Below are positions 28,526 to 37,177 of a stretch of DNA of 64,000 nucleotides, in pieces (within the stretch, counting starts at the first letter, position 1; the number at the start of each line of letters is the position of its first letter). This stretch comes from Alphaproteobacteria bacterium (GTDB lineage: Bacteria > Pseudomonadota > Alphaproteobacteria > JANQMY01), in NCBI GenBank assembly GCA_028289425.1, contig JANQPL010000004.1, positions 310,001 to 374,000 of the forward strand, read 5' to 3'. Position numbers and translations under genes: made by a program. Under the pieces are notes generated by a model. The model did no database searches and was not told the DNA's origin. It saw nothing but the letters and a program-made list of their open reading frames with translations.

Positions 28526-29464
28526 TTACCTGGGCCCCGCAAGAAACGCTTTCATGAAAGTTTCGCCCGCTTCTTGCTTTAGGGCTTCTGCCGCTTCGGT
28601 GGCCACTTCCGCCAGGCGCTCGGCGCTGCTTTCCCGTTCGGTACGGAAGACTTGGCTGCCGTCTACCGCCAGAATTTCTCCTTGGAAAGCAAACTGCGCG
28701 GATCCCAGCGGTTGCGCCAGGGCGGCGATGGGCGAGCGGCAACTGCCGTCCAGCGCGGCCAAGAAGGCGCGCTCCGCGTGCACGCAAATCTCCGCTGTCT
28801 GATCATTGATGGCGGCAACGAGCGACGCGGTCGCATCGTCGCCCGCACGGATCTCTATGCCCACTATGCCCTGCGCCGCGGCAGGCAACAATTCGTCCGT
28901 ATCCAGAACATAACCCTCGGGGACGTCGACGCCCAGCCGATGCAACCCTGCACAGGCAAGCAGGGTGGCGTCCACCTCGCGGGCCCGCACCTTTTTAAGG
29001 CGCGTGTCCACATTGCCCCGCAGCAAGGACAGTTCCAGATCGGGCCGCCGGGCCAGGATCTGCGCCTGACGGCGCACCGATGCGGTCCCCAACCGAAAGC
29101 CTTTCGGCATGTCGGCAATGTTGTTTCCGCCGGCGCTGATCCACATATCCCGCACGTCTTCCCGGGGCAGAAAAGCCGCCAGCTTCAGGCCGTCTGGCAG
29201 GAAGGTGGGCACATCCTTCATAGAATGGACCGCTAGGTCGATTTCATCATCCAAAAGAGCGCGTTCGATTTCCTTGGTGAAAAGACCCTTGCCGCCGGAC
29301 TCAGCCAATGTGCGGTCTTGGATGCGGTCGCCCGAGGTTCGAATGGTCACGATCTCAAGCTGGTCCGCCAAGTGCGGATGTGCATCGCCAAGCAAATTGC
29401 GGACGGTTTCCGCCTGTATGCGGGCCAAAGGCGAGCCGCGCGTCCCGATACGTATGGAGGCCAT
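28526..29464 (-). CDS. hemC: Porphobilinogen deaminase (hydroxymethylbilane synthase)
   Basis: 312 residues; polymerises four porphobilinogens into hydroxymethylbilane. The dipyrromethane cofactor is attached at C242 (LDGSCRSPIA), the catalytic aspartate is D84 in HSMKDVPT, and substrate-binding arginines occur in IGTRGSPLA and ASVRRQAQ. Head of the hemC-hemD-mic60-hemY operon. It diverges from tsaD across 81 bases. Confidence 0.96.
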   Translation of the reverse strand: MASIRIGTRGSPLARIQAETVRNLLGDAHPHLADQLEIVTIRTSGDRIQDRTLAESGGKGLFTKEIERALLDDEIDLAVHSMKDVPTFLPDGLKLAAFLPREDVRDMWISAGGNNIADMPKGFRLGTASVRRQAQILARRPDLELSLLRGNVDTRLKKVRAREVDATLLACAGLHRLGVDVPEGYVLDTDELLPAAAQGIVGIEIRAGDDATASLVAAINDQTAEICVHAERAFLAALDGSCRSPIAALAQPLGSAQFAFQGEILAVDGSQVFRTERESSAERLAEVATEAAEALKQEAGETFMKAFLAGPR

Positions 29465-29492
29465 AGGGCCTTTCTTTCATTTTGTTGATCTT

Positions 29493-29510
29493 GGGCCTTA
29501 TATATGGCCC
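29493..29510. promoter_or_regulatory. Small dyad in the hemC-tsaD divergent promoter region
   Basis: GGGCC TTATATAT GGCCC, centred in the 81-base spacer between the hemC and tsaD starts. The AT-rich core could be a -10 on either strand, and the dyad would put both genes under one binding site. No regulator is identified. Confidence 0.35.
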
Positions 29511-29545
29511 GGCATGATGGAAATTGATAGACGCCAAGGCCGGCC

Positions 29546-30619
29546 GTGACAAAGGCAGCCAAATCGCAACAAGAATTGACCGTGCTGGGCATCGAAACCA
29601 GCTGCGATGAAACGGCTGCGGCCGTGGTTCGGGGACGGCCGGGGGCGGTCCCGACAATCCTGTCCAATGTCATTCTGAGCCAAGTCGACGAGCACCGGGA
29701 CTATGGCGGGGTGGTGCCCGAAATTGCGGCGCGGGCCCATATCGACCATTTGGACCGCATTGTCAGAGAGGCCATGGCCGGGGCCGGCGTTGCATTTGAG
29801 GATCTGGACGGGATTGCCGGAACGGCAGGACCGGGATTGATCGGCGGCGTCATCGTGGGGCTGATGACGGCAAAATCAATCGCCTTTTGCCATAAGAAAC
29901 CATTTCTGGCGGTCAATCATTTGGCGGGCCACGCGCTTTCCCCGCGGCTTACTGAAGATCTGCCGTTCCCCTATCTGTTGTTGTTGGTGTCGGGCGGTCA
30001 CTGTCAGCTCTTGGCCGTCGAGGGACCGGAAGCGTACACGCGCTATGGCACGACCATCGACGACGCGGTGGGCGAAGCCTTCGACAAAACCGCCAAGCTG
30101 TTGGGGCTGGGATATCCCGGCGGACCGGCGGTCCAGCGCATCGCCGAACAGGGCAATCCTGACGCCATCGACCTGCCGCGTCCGCTGACCGGCCGGCCCG
30201 GATGCGATTTTTCCTTTTCCGGCCTGAAGACCGCCATCGCCCGCGCGGCCGACGCCGTTAGAGCACCATCAGCGCAGGAAGCCGCCGACATTGCCGCGTC
30301 GTTTCAGGCAGCGGTCTGCGACGTCATCGAAGACCGCTCTGGCAACGCCATGGAGCAGTTTACCCAAGCGCATTCCACTTCGGACCGCACGCTTGTGGTT
30401 GCCGGCGGGGTGGCCGCAAACACGGCGATCCGGGAGCGCCTTAACGATCTTTGCGCACGCAACGGCTTCCGCTTCGTCGCGCCGCCACTTCATTTGTGTA
30501 CGGATAATGCCGCCATGATTGCCTGGGCCGGCATCGAGCGCCTGGCGCTCGGGCACAGCGACCCTTTCGACGTCTCGCCCCGCGCGCGCTGGCCGCTTGC
30601 CGAGACCGCGGGGAATTAA
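29546..30619 (+). CDS. tsaD: tRNA N6-threonylcarbamoyladenosine synthase subunit TsaD
   Basis: 357-residue ASKHA-fold protein that transfers threonylcarbamoyl to A37 of ANN-decoding tRNAs, with TsaB and TsaE. Nucleotide motif [10 protein letters not shown] is at 15-24; the metal ligands H125 and H129 are in VNHLAGHAL, and the aspartate in [11 protein letters not shown] near residue 320. GTG start at 29546. The stop codon and last codons fall inside the left arm of a 27-bp inverted repeat, so the C-terminus may have been altered by an insertion. Confidence 0.95.
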   Translation: MTKAAKSQQELTVLGIETSCDETAAAVVRGRPGAVPTILSNVILSQVDEHRDYGGVVPEIAARAHIDHLDRIVREAMAGAGVAFEDLDGIAGTAGPGLIGGVIVGLMTAKSIAFCHKKPFLAVNHLAGHALSPRLTEDLPFPYLLLLVSGGHCQLLAVEGPEAYTRYGTTIDDAVGEAFDKTAKLLGLGYPGGPAVQRIAEQGNPDAIDLPRPLTGRPGCDFSFSGLKTAIARAADAVRAPSAQEAADIAASFQAAVCDVIEDRSGNAMEQFTQAHSTSDRTLVVAGGVAANTAIRERLNDLCARNGFRFVAPPLHLCTDNAAMIAWAGIERLALGHSDPFDVSPRARWPLAETAGN

Positions 30620-30703
30620 AGGGACACAATACTTAATTCCAAGGGCATCATTCGGCACATTCATGCCTCACCAACCGAATTAAGTATTGTGTCCCTTTAA
30701 TTC
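30613..30703. repeat. 27-bp perfect inverted repeat hairpin overlapping the tsaD stop
   Basis: Arms 30613-30639 and 30677-30703 are perfect reverse complements over 27 bases; the loop is 37 bases. The arm contains GGGACACAATACTTAATT. This resembles the GGGGACACCATACTTAATT family of palindromes that accompanies REP-associated (IS200-like) tyrosine transposases in many Proteobacteria. No transposase is present in the window, so this is a non-autonomous copy. It could also act as a terminator for tsaD. Confidence 0.85.
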
Positions 30704-30726
30704 AACTCGGCAATGACGCAGAGATT

Positions 30727-31125
30727 TCAGCCTCGCCACCAATCCTGAACTTCAGCGGGCATCATTTCGAAATAGCGCTTTACGATATCGTTGGCGCCTG
30801 GGGGCAAGTCTTGCATGGCCGTCTGGCTAAGCGGCGAAGCGCCGTCCAACGGATTCACCCATTCAAGGCGAATGTCCGCGATCACATCGCCCAACGGCGC
30901 TGCCGCCGTTTCGTGGTGATCGCTCGACTGGTGTTCCAGGAAGCCGTGATAGTCGTCGAAGGACAGCAGCGTGTAATAGAGCCCCGGCTCGGCGCCCTTC
31001 CAGTATTCATACCGCTTCACGTTCTTTTCGTGCTTGTGGGTGCCTTCATAAAGCGCCCGGGCGATGTCTTCGAATTTCTTTTCCGACCCGGGTTTTATCT
31101 TGATGTGCGCCAAAATCGTGGCCAT
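30727..31125 (-). CDS. Antibiotic biosynthesis monooxygenase (ABM) domain protein
   Basis: 132 residues. The first about 95 fit the ferredoxin-like ABM/quinol monooxygenase fold (ILAHIKIKPGSEKKFEDIARALYEGTHKHEKNVKRYEYW, of which KPGSEKKFEDIA is the typical start), followed by a tail. Such small dimeric proteins oxidise quinols or merely bind aromatic ligands; the substrate cannot be predicted. It is followed by the DUF4345 gene on the same strand, upstream by 18 bases, so the two may form an operon. Confidence 0.65.
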   Translation of the reverse strand: MATILAHIKIKPGSEKKFEDIARALYEGTHKHEKNVKRYEYWKGAEPGLYYTLLSFDDYHGFLEHQSSDHHETAAAPLGDVIADIRLEWVNPLDGASPLSQTAMQDLPPGANDIVKRYFEMMPAEVQDWWRG

Positions 31126-31145
31126 GGCCGCGTTGCCTCCCTCAA

Positions 31146-31544
31146 TTAATCCGCCAATACCAATCGGTCGCGTTGGTTGATCAGTATGGCAACAGCCCCT
31201 GCCAACACCAAGGCCTCAAACGCGATGAATGACCAGAAGTAGGGTTCCGGCGCCCCGTCGGCGATCAGCGCATAGGCACGCCCGAAGATGTAGCCGCCCA
31301 TATAGGCCACCAGGAACCACAGGGCGGGCCGGGCATAGCGCAGGCGAAAACTGCCCACAAAGCACAAGGCGGCGGCCCCCAGGCTAACGCCGCCATAAAT
31401 GCCGCGTAGCTCGAATGAAGCGTGAGGGCCTGTTGCATCAAGCCCTAGGCCGCTGGTCATGATGAGGGGGGATGTCAGCGAGTAAAGTCCGAAAACCGCG
31501 AACAACACGCCCACCAAATTGAGAAAACCGCGCAGAATCAGCAT
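31146..31544 (-). CDS. DUF4345 family membrane protein
   Basis: 132 residues with four predicted transmembrane helices ([67 protein letters not shown]) and the ELRGIYGG motif of DUF4345. Function unknown. The ATG at 31544 is chosen over an upstream GTG (31580) because it places the first helix near the N-terminus. It is divergent from ttcA. Confidence 0.75.
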   Translation of the reverse strand: MLILRGFLNLVGVLFAVFGLYSLTSPLIMTSGLGLDATGPHASFELRGIYGGVSLGAAALCFVGSFRLRYARPALWFLVAYMGGYIFGRAYALIADGAPEPYFWSFIAFEALVLAGAVAILINQRDRLVLAD

Positions 31545-31612
31545 TTTTGTGCCGCTCCCTTTTGTGCTACCCACGCCCAATACGTGCGGTAAAGGGCAAT
31601 GGATCCACAGTC

Positions 31613-32494
31613 ATGAGTGAAACCTTAGCACAGGCTATCAACCCTGCTGGCGCGGTCGATGATCTGGCGCAAACGTCTCATCCGATCTTTCGCGACGCGC
31701 CGAAGTCAGTGGCCTTTAAGAAACTGCGCAAGCGGCTCCTGCGCAATGTGCGCCAGGCGGTGGAGGATTTCGGCATGGTGCCGGAGGGCGCGCGCGCGCG
31801 GCCGCCGCGCTGGCTGGTCTGTCTGTCGGGCGGCAAGGACAGCTACACGCTGCTGGCAACTCTGTTGGATCTGAAATGGCAGGGCCTGCTGCCCGTGGAG
31901 CTTGTCGCCTGCAATTTGGATCAGGGTCAGCCGGGCTTCCCGAAACACGTGCTTCCCGAGTTTCTGGCGAAGACCGGCGTTCCCTATCGCATCGAAACGA
32001 AAGACACCTATTCGATCGTCACCGAGAAAGTGCCGGAAGGTCAGACCTATTGCGCGCTTTGCTCGCGGCTGCGGCGGGGCATTCTGTACAACATTGCGCG
32101 GCAAGAAGGATGCGACGCCGTGGTGTTGGGGCATCACCGGGACGACGCGCTGGAAACCTTCATGATGAACCTGTTCCATGGCGGGCGCCTGGCGGCCATG
32201 CCGCCCAAGCTGGTCAATGATGAAGGTGATTTGTTCGTCTTGCGGCCACTTCTTCTGTGTGCGGAGAATGATATCCAAAAGTTCTCCGACGGCATGAAAT
32301 TTCCGATCATTCCCTGCGATCTGTGCGGCTCGCAGGATGGGCTACAGCGCGCCGCCATGAAGAACATGTTGGATGAATGGGAAAAGACCCATCCCGGTCG
32401 CCGGCAGGTGATGTTCCGTGCCCTGATGCATGCCCGGCCTTCCCATTTGGCGGACCCGAAGCTGTTCGATTTCGCGGGGCTGGAGCACCGCTAA
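31613..32494 (+). CDS. ttcA: tRNA 2-thiocytidine(32) synthetase
   Basis: 293-residue iron-sulfur, ATP-dependent PP-loop enzyme that thiolates C32 of certain tRNAs. The PP-loop [11 protein letters not shown] is at 71-81. Cluster-type cysteines C147 and C150 ([11 protein letters not shown]) and C235/C238 (CDLCGSQ) are present. The ATG at 31613 gives the expected N-terminus; upstream frame to 31547 is likely untranslated. The next gene begins 13 bases after its stop. Confidence 0.94.
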   Translation: MSETLAQAINPAGAVDDLAQTSHPIFRDAPKSVAFKKLRKRLLRNVRQAVEDFGMVPEGARARPPRWLVCLSGGKDSYTLLATLLDLKWQGLLPVELVACNLDQGQPGFPKHVLPEFLAKTGVPYRIETKDTYSIVTEKVPEGQTYCALCSRLRRGILYNIARQEGCDAVVLGHHRDDALETFMMNLFHGGRLAAMPPKLVNDEGDLFVLRPLLLCAENDIQKFSDGMKFPIIPCDLCGSQDGLQRAAMKNMLDEWEKTHPGRRQVMFRALMHARPSHLADPKLFDFAGLEHR

Positions 32495-32507
32495 AAGGAG
32501 GGGACCG

Positions 32508-33284
32508 ATCGCCACAGATCCAAAGGAAATAGGCCGTTTCGTCTGGCACGATTATCTGACCGATGACGTTTCATCGGCCAAGCGCTTTTACGCGAGCCTC
32601 TTGGGGTGGGAGTACCATGTGGAGCACGCGGACGCATTTGCCTGGACCGGCGAGGCGGCGGATTACCCCCTGATCATCGCCGGCGGGGCGGCGCATGGCG
32701 GCTTCGTCGGCCTCCCAAAACCGACCGCCGCCCATTGGTTGCCGTATATTGCCGTTGCGGACGCAGACCATTCGGCGGAGCGCGCCGCTGCGCTCGGCGC
32801 GGAAATCGCCCGGCCGGCCTTTGACGTGCCCGGCGTCGGGCGCAGCGCGGTCATCCGCGACCCACAAGGCGCTGCATTCTGCTTGTTCACGAAAGCCCAT
32901 GGTTTTCCGGTTCCGGCAGGCGCCTTTCTGTCGAATGTATTGTTAACGGATGACCTCTCGGCATCGGCAGAATTCTACACACACTTGTTCGGGTGGAAGG
33001 CAAACTCGGCGGCGGGGCCTGAACATCGTCAGCATACATTCTTCCAGCACGCACAGGGCGCGGTGGTGGCCGGCGCACAACAAACACCGTCCGTCTTTGA
33101 GGGGGAACCCGCATGGATTCCCCTTCTGGCCGTGCAGAATTTGACGGCGTCGACCGAAAAAGCAACGGCGCTGGGTGCACGCGTTCTTGGCCCATTAGAT
33201 ACGATCCACCAGGAAGCGTCGGCCTCTTTGATGCTGGACCCTCAAGACGCACCTGTCACATTGATGCAGCCTGGCGACCATTAA
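32508..33284 (+). CDS. Two-domain glyoxalase/VOC fold protein
   Basis: About 258 residues with two vicinal-oxygen-chelate modules. The first starts IGRFVWHDYLTDDVSSAKRFYASLLGW-like (key: WHDYLTDDVSSAKRFY) and ends GAAFCLFTK; the second starts FLSNVLLTDDLSASAEFYTHLF and ends DAPVTLMQPG. Resembles hydroxylase CFP30-type proteins; enzymatic activity unknown. The start is unusual: AAGGAGG (32495-32501) lies six bases before an ATC codon at 32508, and no ATG, GTG or TTG is nearby. The only ordinary start is an ATG at 32430 inside ttcA. Confidence 0.78.
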   Translation: MATDPKEIGRFVWHDYLTDDVSSAKRFYASLLGWEYHVEHADAFAWTGEAADYPLIIAGGAAHGGFVGLPKPTAAHWLPYIAVADADHSAERAAALGAEIARPAFDVPGVGRSAVIRDPQGAAFCLFTKAHGFPVPAGAFLSNVLLTDDLSASAEFYTHLFGWKANSAAGPEHRQHTFFQHAQGAVVAGAQQTPSVFEGEPAWIPLLAVQNLTASTEKATALGARVLGPLDTIHQEASASLMLDPQDAPVTLMQPGDH

Positions 33285-33331
33285 GCTCGCACATCACCTC
33301 CAAAGACGGGTATGCTGCCCCAAATTAGAAA

Positions 33332-33952
33332 ATGGGGGACGTCATGGCTGGGTTTTTCGCGGGCATTGGCCGCTTTTTCGGCATTATTCTAGTCCTTTTG
33401 GGGATCGCGGTGTTCGCGATCCGGCTGCAGCATGCGGGGCCTTACCCCATGCCGGAAGGCGGCAATCTGCTGGGCGCCATTCTGGCCTTTGTGCTTGCGG
33501 CCTGGTTCTTCCGCCCCTTCCTGAGGACCGGGGCGCTTTCTCATATTCTGGGATGGCCGGCAGTGCTGGCCACGCCGCTCGTCATGTTCTTCACCCTGTT
33601 CTCCACGCTGGGCGAAATGGAAGAGGTGATCGCGCTGAGCGTCATGGACCCGGACGGCAATCCGGTCACATTGCGCCTTTGGGTGGTGGATCGCGACGGC
33701 AGCGCCTGGACCACCATGTCGGACGAAAAAGCAATCACCAATGGATTGGACGGCAGTACCGGCGAGCTGTTGCGCAATGGCGAGACATCTTGCGTTGTCA
33801 TTTCCCGGCATGACGACCAGGCATCGGTGAGCACGACGCATAATCAGAAATACGAAAAATACGCCGTACACAGATTAGCTGTGGCGATCGGGGTCTTCCC
33901 GCTAGAGGCCCGCGACACGTCTACCGCCATCCGAATGGACCCCTGTCCGTAA
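33332..33952 (+). CDS. Membrane protein with C-terminal soluble domain
   Basis: 206 residues. Three hydrophobic helices occupy the first half (FFGIILVLLGIAVFAIRL; LLGAILAFVLAAWFF; VLATPLVMFFTLFSTL). The second half is a small beta-rich domain (VIALSVMDPDGNPVTLRLWVV, then LRNGETSCVVISRHDD) that faintly recalls the split-barrel nitroreductase/deazaflavin fold, without a cofactor signature. I do not assign a function. A second ATG at 33344 is possible. Confidence 0.65.
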   Translation: MGDVMAGFFAGIGRFFGIILVLLGIAVFAIRLQHAGPYPMPEGGNLLGAILAFVLAAWFFRPFLRTGALSHILGWPAVLATPLVMFFTLFSTLGEMEEVIALSVMDPDGNPVTLRLWVVDRDGSAWTTMSDEKAITNGLDGSTGELLRNGETSCVVISRHDDQASVSTTHNQKYEKYAVHRLAVAIGVFPLEARDTSTAIRMDPCP

Positions 33953-33973
33953 CCGGCCGAGAGAAGGGAAGAA

Positions 33974-34777
33974 ATGCTGACTCATCAGGTAGAGGCCTAT
34001 AACACCGCCACCGATTCCGAGAACAAAATCCATGACGATGCGACGGCGCAGAGGTTCGGCTTTCGGGGCGGGCTGGTGCCGGGTGTGGAAGTCTATGCCT
34101 ATATGTCCCACATCCCCGTGGCCAAATGGGGCTTGGATTGGCTGGCCGGTGGCGAAGCGTCCGCGCGCTTTGTGAAGCCCGTCTATGACGGGCACAAAGC
34201 GCTGATTAAAGGCACCGAGAGCCAAGACGATCCTGGGACACTTGAATTGTCCGTCGAAAGCCTGGGCCAGCTGTGCGCTTCCGGCTCGGCCCGATTGCCC
34301 GATACGCCTGCGCTGGCTTTGTCTGCGGATGACATCGGCACCGCCGCCTTGCCACAGACGCGTCCGCCCGCATCACCAGACTCCCTGATGCCCGGGCAGG
34401 TCTTAGGTACCGTCCCCTTCTGTTGGGATGACGCGGCACTTACCTATTTGGCGGATATCCGTGAGACCTCCGACCTCTACACAAAAGAAGGGGTTTGCCA
34501 TTCGGGGTTTCTCCTGCGCGCCGCCAACAGCGCGTTGTCGCAAAACGTCAAGCTCGGCCCGTGGATCCATGTGGGCAGCCACATCCAGCATCATTCGGTC
34601 GCGCGCAAGGACGAGCCTCTGGAGGCCCGAGCGCGGGTCCATGAAAACTACGAGCAAAAAGGGCATTTGTTCGTGGTGTTGGACGTGTTGATCCTAGGTC
34701 CGACCGAAAGAGCTGTGGCGAGTATCCGCCACACGGCAATTTATGAGCCAAGACAGGTCCGGGATCACGCCGCCTGA
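33974..34777 (+). CDS. MaoC-like double hot-dog protein (acyl dehydratase-like)
   Basis: 267 residues with a MaoC/hydratase-2-like signature near the N-terminus (NKIHDDATAQRFGFRGGLVPG) holding the candidate catalytic Asp-His type residues, and a second hot-dog half later (FLLRAANSALSQN, HIQHHSV). Family members hydrate enoyl-CoA or related thioesters. Preceded by AGAAGGGAAGAA. Its 3' end overlaps the convergent desaturase gene by 13 bases. Confidence 0.75.
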   Translation: MLTHQVEAYNTATDSENKIHDDATAQRFGFRGGLVPGVEVYAYMSHIPVAKWGLDWLAGGEASARFVKPVYDGHKALIKGTESQDDPGTLELSVESLGQLCASGSARLPDTPALALSADDIGTAALPQTRPPASPDSLMPGQVLGTVPFCWDDAALTYLADIRETSDLYTKEGVCHSGFLLRAANSALSQNVKLGPWIHVGSHIQHHSVARKDEPLEARARVHENYEQKGHLFVVLDVLILGPTERAVASIRHTAIYEPRQVRDHAA

Positions 34778-35688
34778 GGCTGCGGGGTCGCTGGCGCCGA
34801 TGCACTGGACGCCCGGCGCAGCACATCCAGATACCCCGTCGCGATGCAATCGAAGCCGTCATAGTAGCCGCGCGACTTCAGCAAGGCATGCAGCTTCGGC
34901 AAATTATAGCCGGGCACGGCCGCGAAGTGATGGTGCTCCAAATGGAAGTTCACGTAATTGGGACCGATCAACAGCCGCTCCCACCAAGAGATCAGCGTGG
35001 TACCGGTGTTTTCCCGCGGGTCCAGGCTGTCGCGGTCAATGGCCACGCCATGTTCACCAATCTGCCGTATACGGACGATCAGCGGATAGACTGTTAGATT
35101 GGCGGCCCACCACAGAAGATAGGCCCAGGGCGCGCCCACGGCCGTCAGTGTGCCGAGCAGGAGGATATGGAAGATCAGCCAGGGATGGTTTTTGGACAGT
35201 TTGAACGCTTTGATTTGGCGCCAGGTGTCACGCACGCCCGTGCGGCCGGTAATGTCGCGCATGAGCTTGCGGCGCAGCCGCTCGCGGGTGATCGGATAGT
35301 CTTTCACCATCCACTTGTCCGGATCTTCCGGCGTGCCTGCATGTTTGTGATGCTTCAGATGGTAGGCGCGATAGGCGTGGACCGACGTGTTGATGGCCGC
35401 GCCCGACAGCCAATGGCCGACGAATTCATTGACCTTCTGGTTCGAAAAGAAGGCATGGTGGGAGCAGTCATGCTGGATGACGCCCAGGCCAAGCTGACGG
35501 CCGCCCAAGATCAAAATGGCGGCAAGAATGGTGAGCGGATTGGGCCACGCAATCGCCAAGGCAAAGGCGCCTGCAATCATGCCCCAGTTGATGAACACAA
35601 TCCCCAACGCCCGCATATCTGAAGCCTTGGAGAATTCCTGCAGCTCTTCCTTCGTCAAATAGTCCGACAGTTTGAGCGGTTTGGCCAT
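34765..35688 (-). CDS. Fatty acid desaturase
   Basis: 307-residue membrane di-iron desaturase. All three histidine boxes are present: HDCSHH (73-78), HLKHH (110-114) and HLEHHH near residue 258. Several hydrophobic helices separate them, so it sits in the inner membrane and likely introduces double bonds into acyl chains or hydroxylates a lipid-like substrate. The start at 35688 follows AGGTG; an upstream ATG at 35709 is possible. Divergent from a PaaX-like regulator over only about 50 bases, which suggests control by it. Confidence 0.88.
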   Translation of the reverse strand: MAKPLKLSDYLTKEELQEFSKASDMRALGIVFINWGMIAGAFALAIAWPNPLTILAAILILGGRQLGLGVIQHDCSHHAFFSNQKVNEFVGHWLSGAAINTSVHAYRAYHLKHHKHAGTPEDPDKWMVKDYPITRERLRRKLMRDITGRTGVRDTWRQIKAFKLSKNHPWLIFHILLLGTLTAVGAPWAYLLWWAANLTVYPLIVRIRQIGEHGVAIDRDSLDPRENTGTTLISWWERLLIGPNYVNFHLEHHHFAAVPGYNLPKLHALLKSRGYYDGFDCIATGYLDVLRRASSASAPATPQPQAA

Positions 35689-35741
35689 TTGCGCACCTGT
35701 GGCTACCATAGGATGAGCTGTATATAACCATAAATGACATA

Positions 35742-36584
35742 ATGAGTCAATTGTTGTTTTATTCCGAGGTTGAAGCGGGGCTCACGGCGCGGCGGCTGGT
35801 GCTTTCATTGCTCAATGTGAGCGGCAAGGCACAGGAAACCATCGCCCATTTGGTGGCGGCGGGGCGCCTCTTCGGCATCGAAGCCAGCAGCATCCGCATG
35901 GCGGTAGGCCGCCTCATGAAGGAAGGGCTGCTGGTGAGCGAGGCGCGGGGCCGCTATGGCATCGGCCCGAAAGGAGAGGCCTTGCGCGTAGAGCTGCGCG
36001 GCTGGCGAGACGCTCTTTCGCGCACCAAACCTTGGGCGGGCGATTGGCTTGCCGTGCACACGGCCCATCTGGGCCGCACCGACCGGAAGCAGCTGCGCAC
36101 CCGGAACCGCGCCCTCAAACTCAGCGGCTTTGCGGAGGCCCTTCCCGGCTTTTGGGTCAGGCCCGCAAATCTGGCAGAGCCGCTCTCGGATCTTGGGCGC
36201 CGTTTGGTGGGCATCGGGTTAGACGAAGACGCCTTGGTGTCACGCATCGCCGAGTTCGAAAGCGATGTCTGGTTTGATCCGGCCGATTTGTGGCCGACCG
36301 ACGAATTCGAACCCCGCTACAAAGAAGCGATCAAGGCCATGGCAGACAGCACCAAGGACATCCCGACCCTGGCGCCCGCCGACTCTGCTCGGGAAACGTT
36401 GCTAGTGGGGCAAACCGTTCTGCACATCATCAATTTGGACCCACTGTTGCCCCAAGAGATCATCGATCAGTCCCTGCTGGCCCGCATGATCGACGACATG
36501 CGGGAGTACAACCGGCTGGGTCTTGCGTGTTGGCAGAAGTTCTATGCGGATGTCGACGCTCCGCAGCCTGCTTCGGTCGATTGA
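35742..36584 (+). CDS. PaaX-like transcriptional regulator
   Basis: 280 residues. The N-terminal winged helix (TARRLVLSLLNVSGKAQETIAHLVAAGRLFGIEASSIRMAVGRLMKEGLL; core SSIRMAVGRLMKEGLL) matches PaaX-type GntR-like repressors, followed by the PaaX middle and C-terminal domains (WFDPADLWP, DPLLPQEI). PaaX regulators respond to phenylacetyl-CoA; related ones sense other acyl-CoAs. Head-to-head with the desaturase gene, its most likely target, with overlapping promoters and a TATATAACC sequence in the spacer. Confidence 0.85.
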   Translation: MSQLLFYSEVEAGLTARRLVLSLLNVSGKAQETIAHLVAAGRLFGIEASSIRMAVGRLMKEGLLVSEARGRYGIGPKGEALRVELRGWRDALSRTKPWAGDWLAVHTAHLGRTDRKQLRTRNRALKLSGFAEALPGFWVRPANLAEPLSDLGRRLVGIGLDEDALVSRIAEFESDVWFDPADLWPTDEFEPRYKEAIKAMADSTKDIPTLAPADSARETLLVGQTVLHIINLDPLLPQEIIDQSLLARMIDDMREYNRLGLACWQKFYADVDAPQPASVD

Positions 36585-36613
36585 AGAAGCGGCGCGCTGC
36601 CGCCCAATCCAAC

Positions 36614-36640
36614 AAAAAAGAGGCGAGCGAAAGCCCGCCT
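36614..36640 (-). terminator. Rho-independent terminator, reverse strand
   Basis: Read on the reverse strand: AGGCGGGC, loop TTTC, GCTCGCCT (one internal mismatch) followed by C and six T. It would end transcripts coming from the small membrane protein/TetR side. Confidence 0.7.
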
Positions 36641-36844
36641 CCTAAAGATGAGGAGCGCTAACTAGAGGCGTCTAGCGAAATATGTACGACTTTACGCGGC
36701 CGGAGACCTCGTAAAGCGCGAGAAGCGACACCAGTTTTTTACAAAGCGACATGTCAACTCATCCAAATGTGATGGGCGCGGAGACAACCGAGGGGTCATC
36801 GGGAGGTTCGGGTGGGGTCCGGTGGTCCCCGCGCCAACTAATTT

Positions 36845-36890
36845 GTGGACCAACCCGCCCTTACTTGGGGGATCTGGGCGGGAGGTCCAC
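36845..36890 (-). terminator. Strong two-part hairpin after the small membrane protein gene
   Basis: GTGGACC (36845-36851) pairs with GGTCCAC (36884-36890), and CCCGCCC (36854-36860) with GGGCGGG (36876-36882): 14 pairs with a two-against-one internal loop. It begins ten bases past the stop of the 50-residue gene. No T-run follows, so it may protect the 3' end or act with the downstream terminator. Confidence 0.65.
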
Positions 36891-36899
36891 GGGGTTAAG

Positions 36900-37052
36900 T
36901 TAGATGGCCGTGTAGGTGGTCATGGCCTGGACGATGTACCCGATTACCGGTACTGCGACTGCGATCATGACAACGCCGGTGATGATGCGGGCGGCCAAAG
37001 GGGCTTGGTGCAGTTCCAGGTTTTCAGCAACTTTCTCAGTATTGCGGCTCAT
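36900..37052 (-). CDS. Small single-pass membrane protein (50 residues)
   Basis: MSRNTEKVAENLELHQAPLA followed by a hydrophobic helix (ARIITGVVMIAVAVPVIGYI) and a short tail VQAMTTYTAI. An excellent Shine-Dalgarno GAGGAGA stands seven bases before the ATG at 37052. Support for a real gene: ribosome site, single clean helix, hairpin right after the stop, and a 26-bp palindrome 126 bases upstream. The frame extends to 37202 but that part is charged and lacks a ribosome site. Function unknown; not recognised as a known toxin or respiratory subunit. Confidence 0.65.
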   Translation of the reverse strand: MSRNTEKVAENLELHQAPLAARIITGVVMIAVAVPVIGYIVQAMTTYTAI

Positions 37053-37177
37053 TTCATTCTCCTCTTCAAGTCGATCGCCCATTCTTGGGCGGTTCTTTAA
37101 CTGGTCCGGCTTTTTCGAGCTTTTCTCTCTTTGCCCGCTGCCGATGAACTCAATATGGGTTGGTCTGAACAAAAAAC

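Larger units (their letters stand above)
36585..36899. other. Spacer with two hairpins, no gene
   Basis: 315 bases between the PaaX-like gene and the small membrane protein gene. It contains a reverse-strand terminator (36614-36640) and a strong hairpin (36845-36890). No coding frame is supported. Confidence 0.6.
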
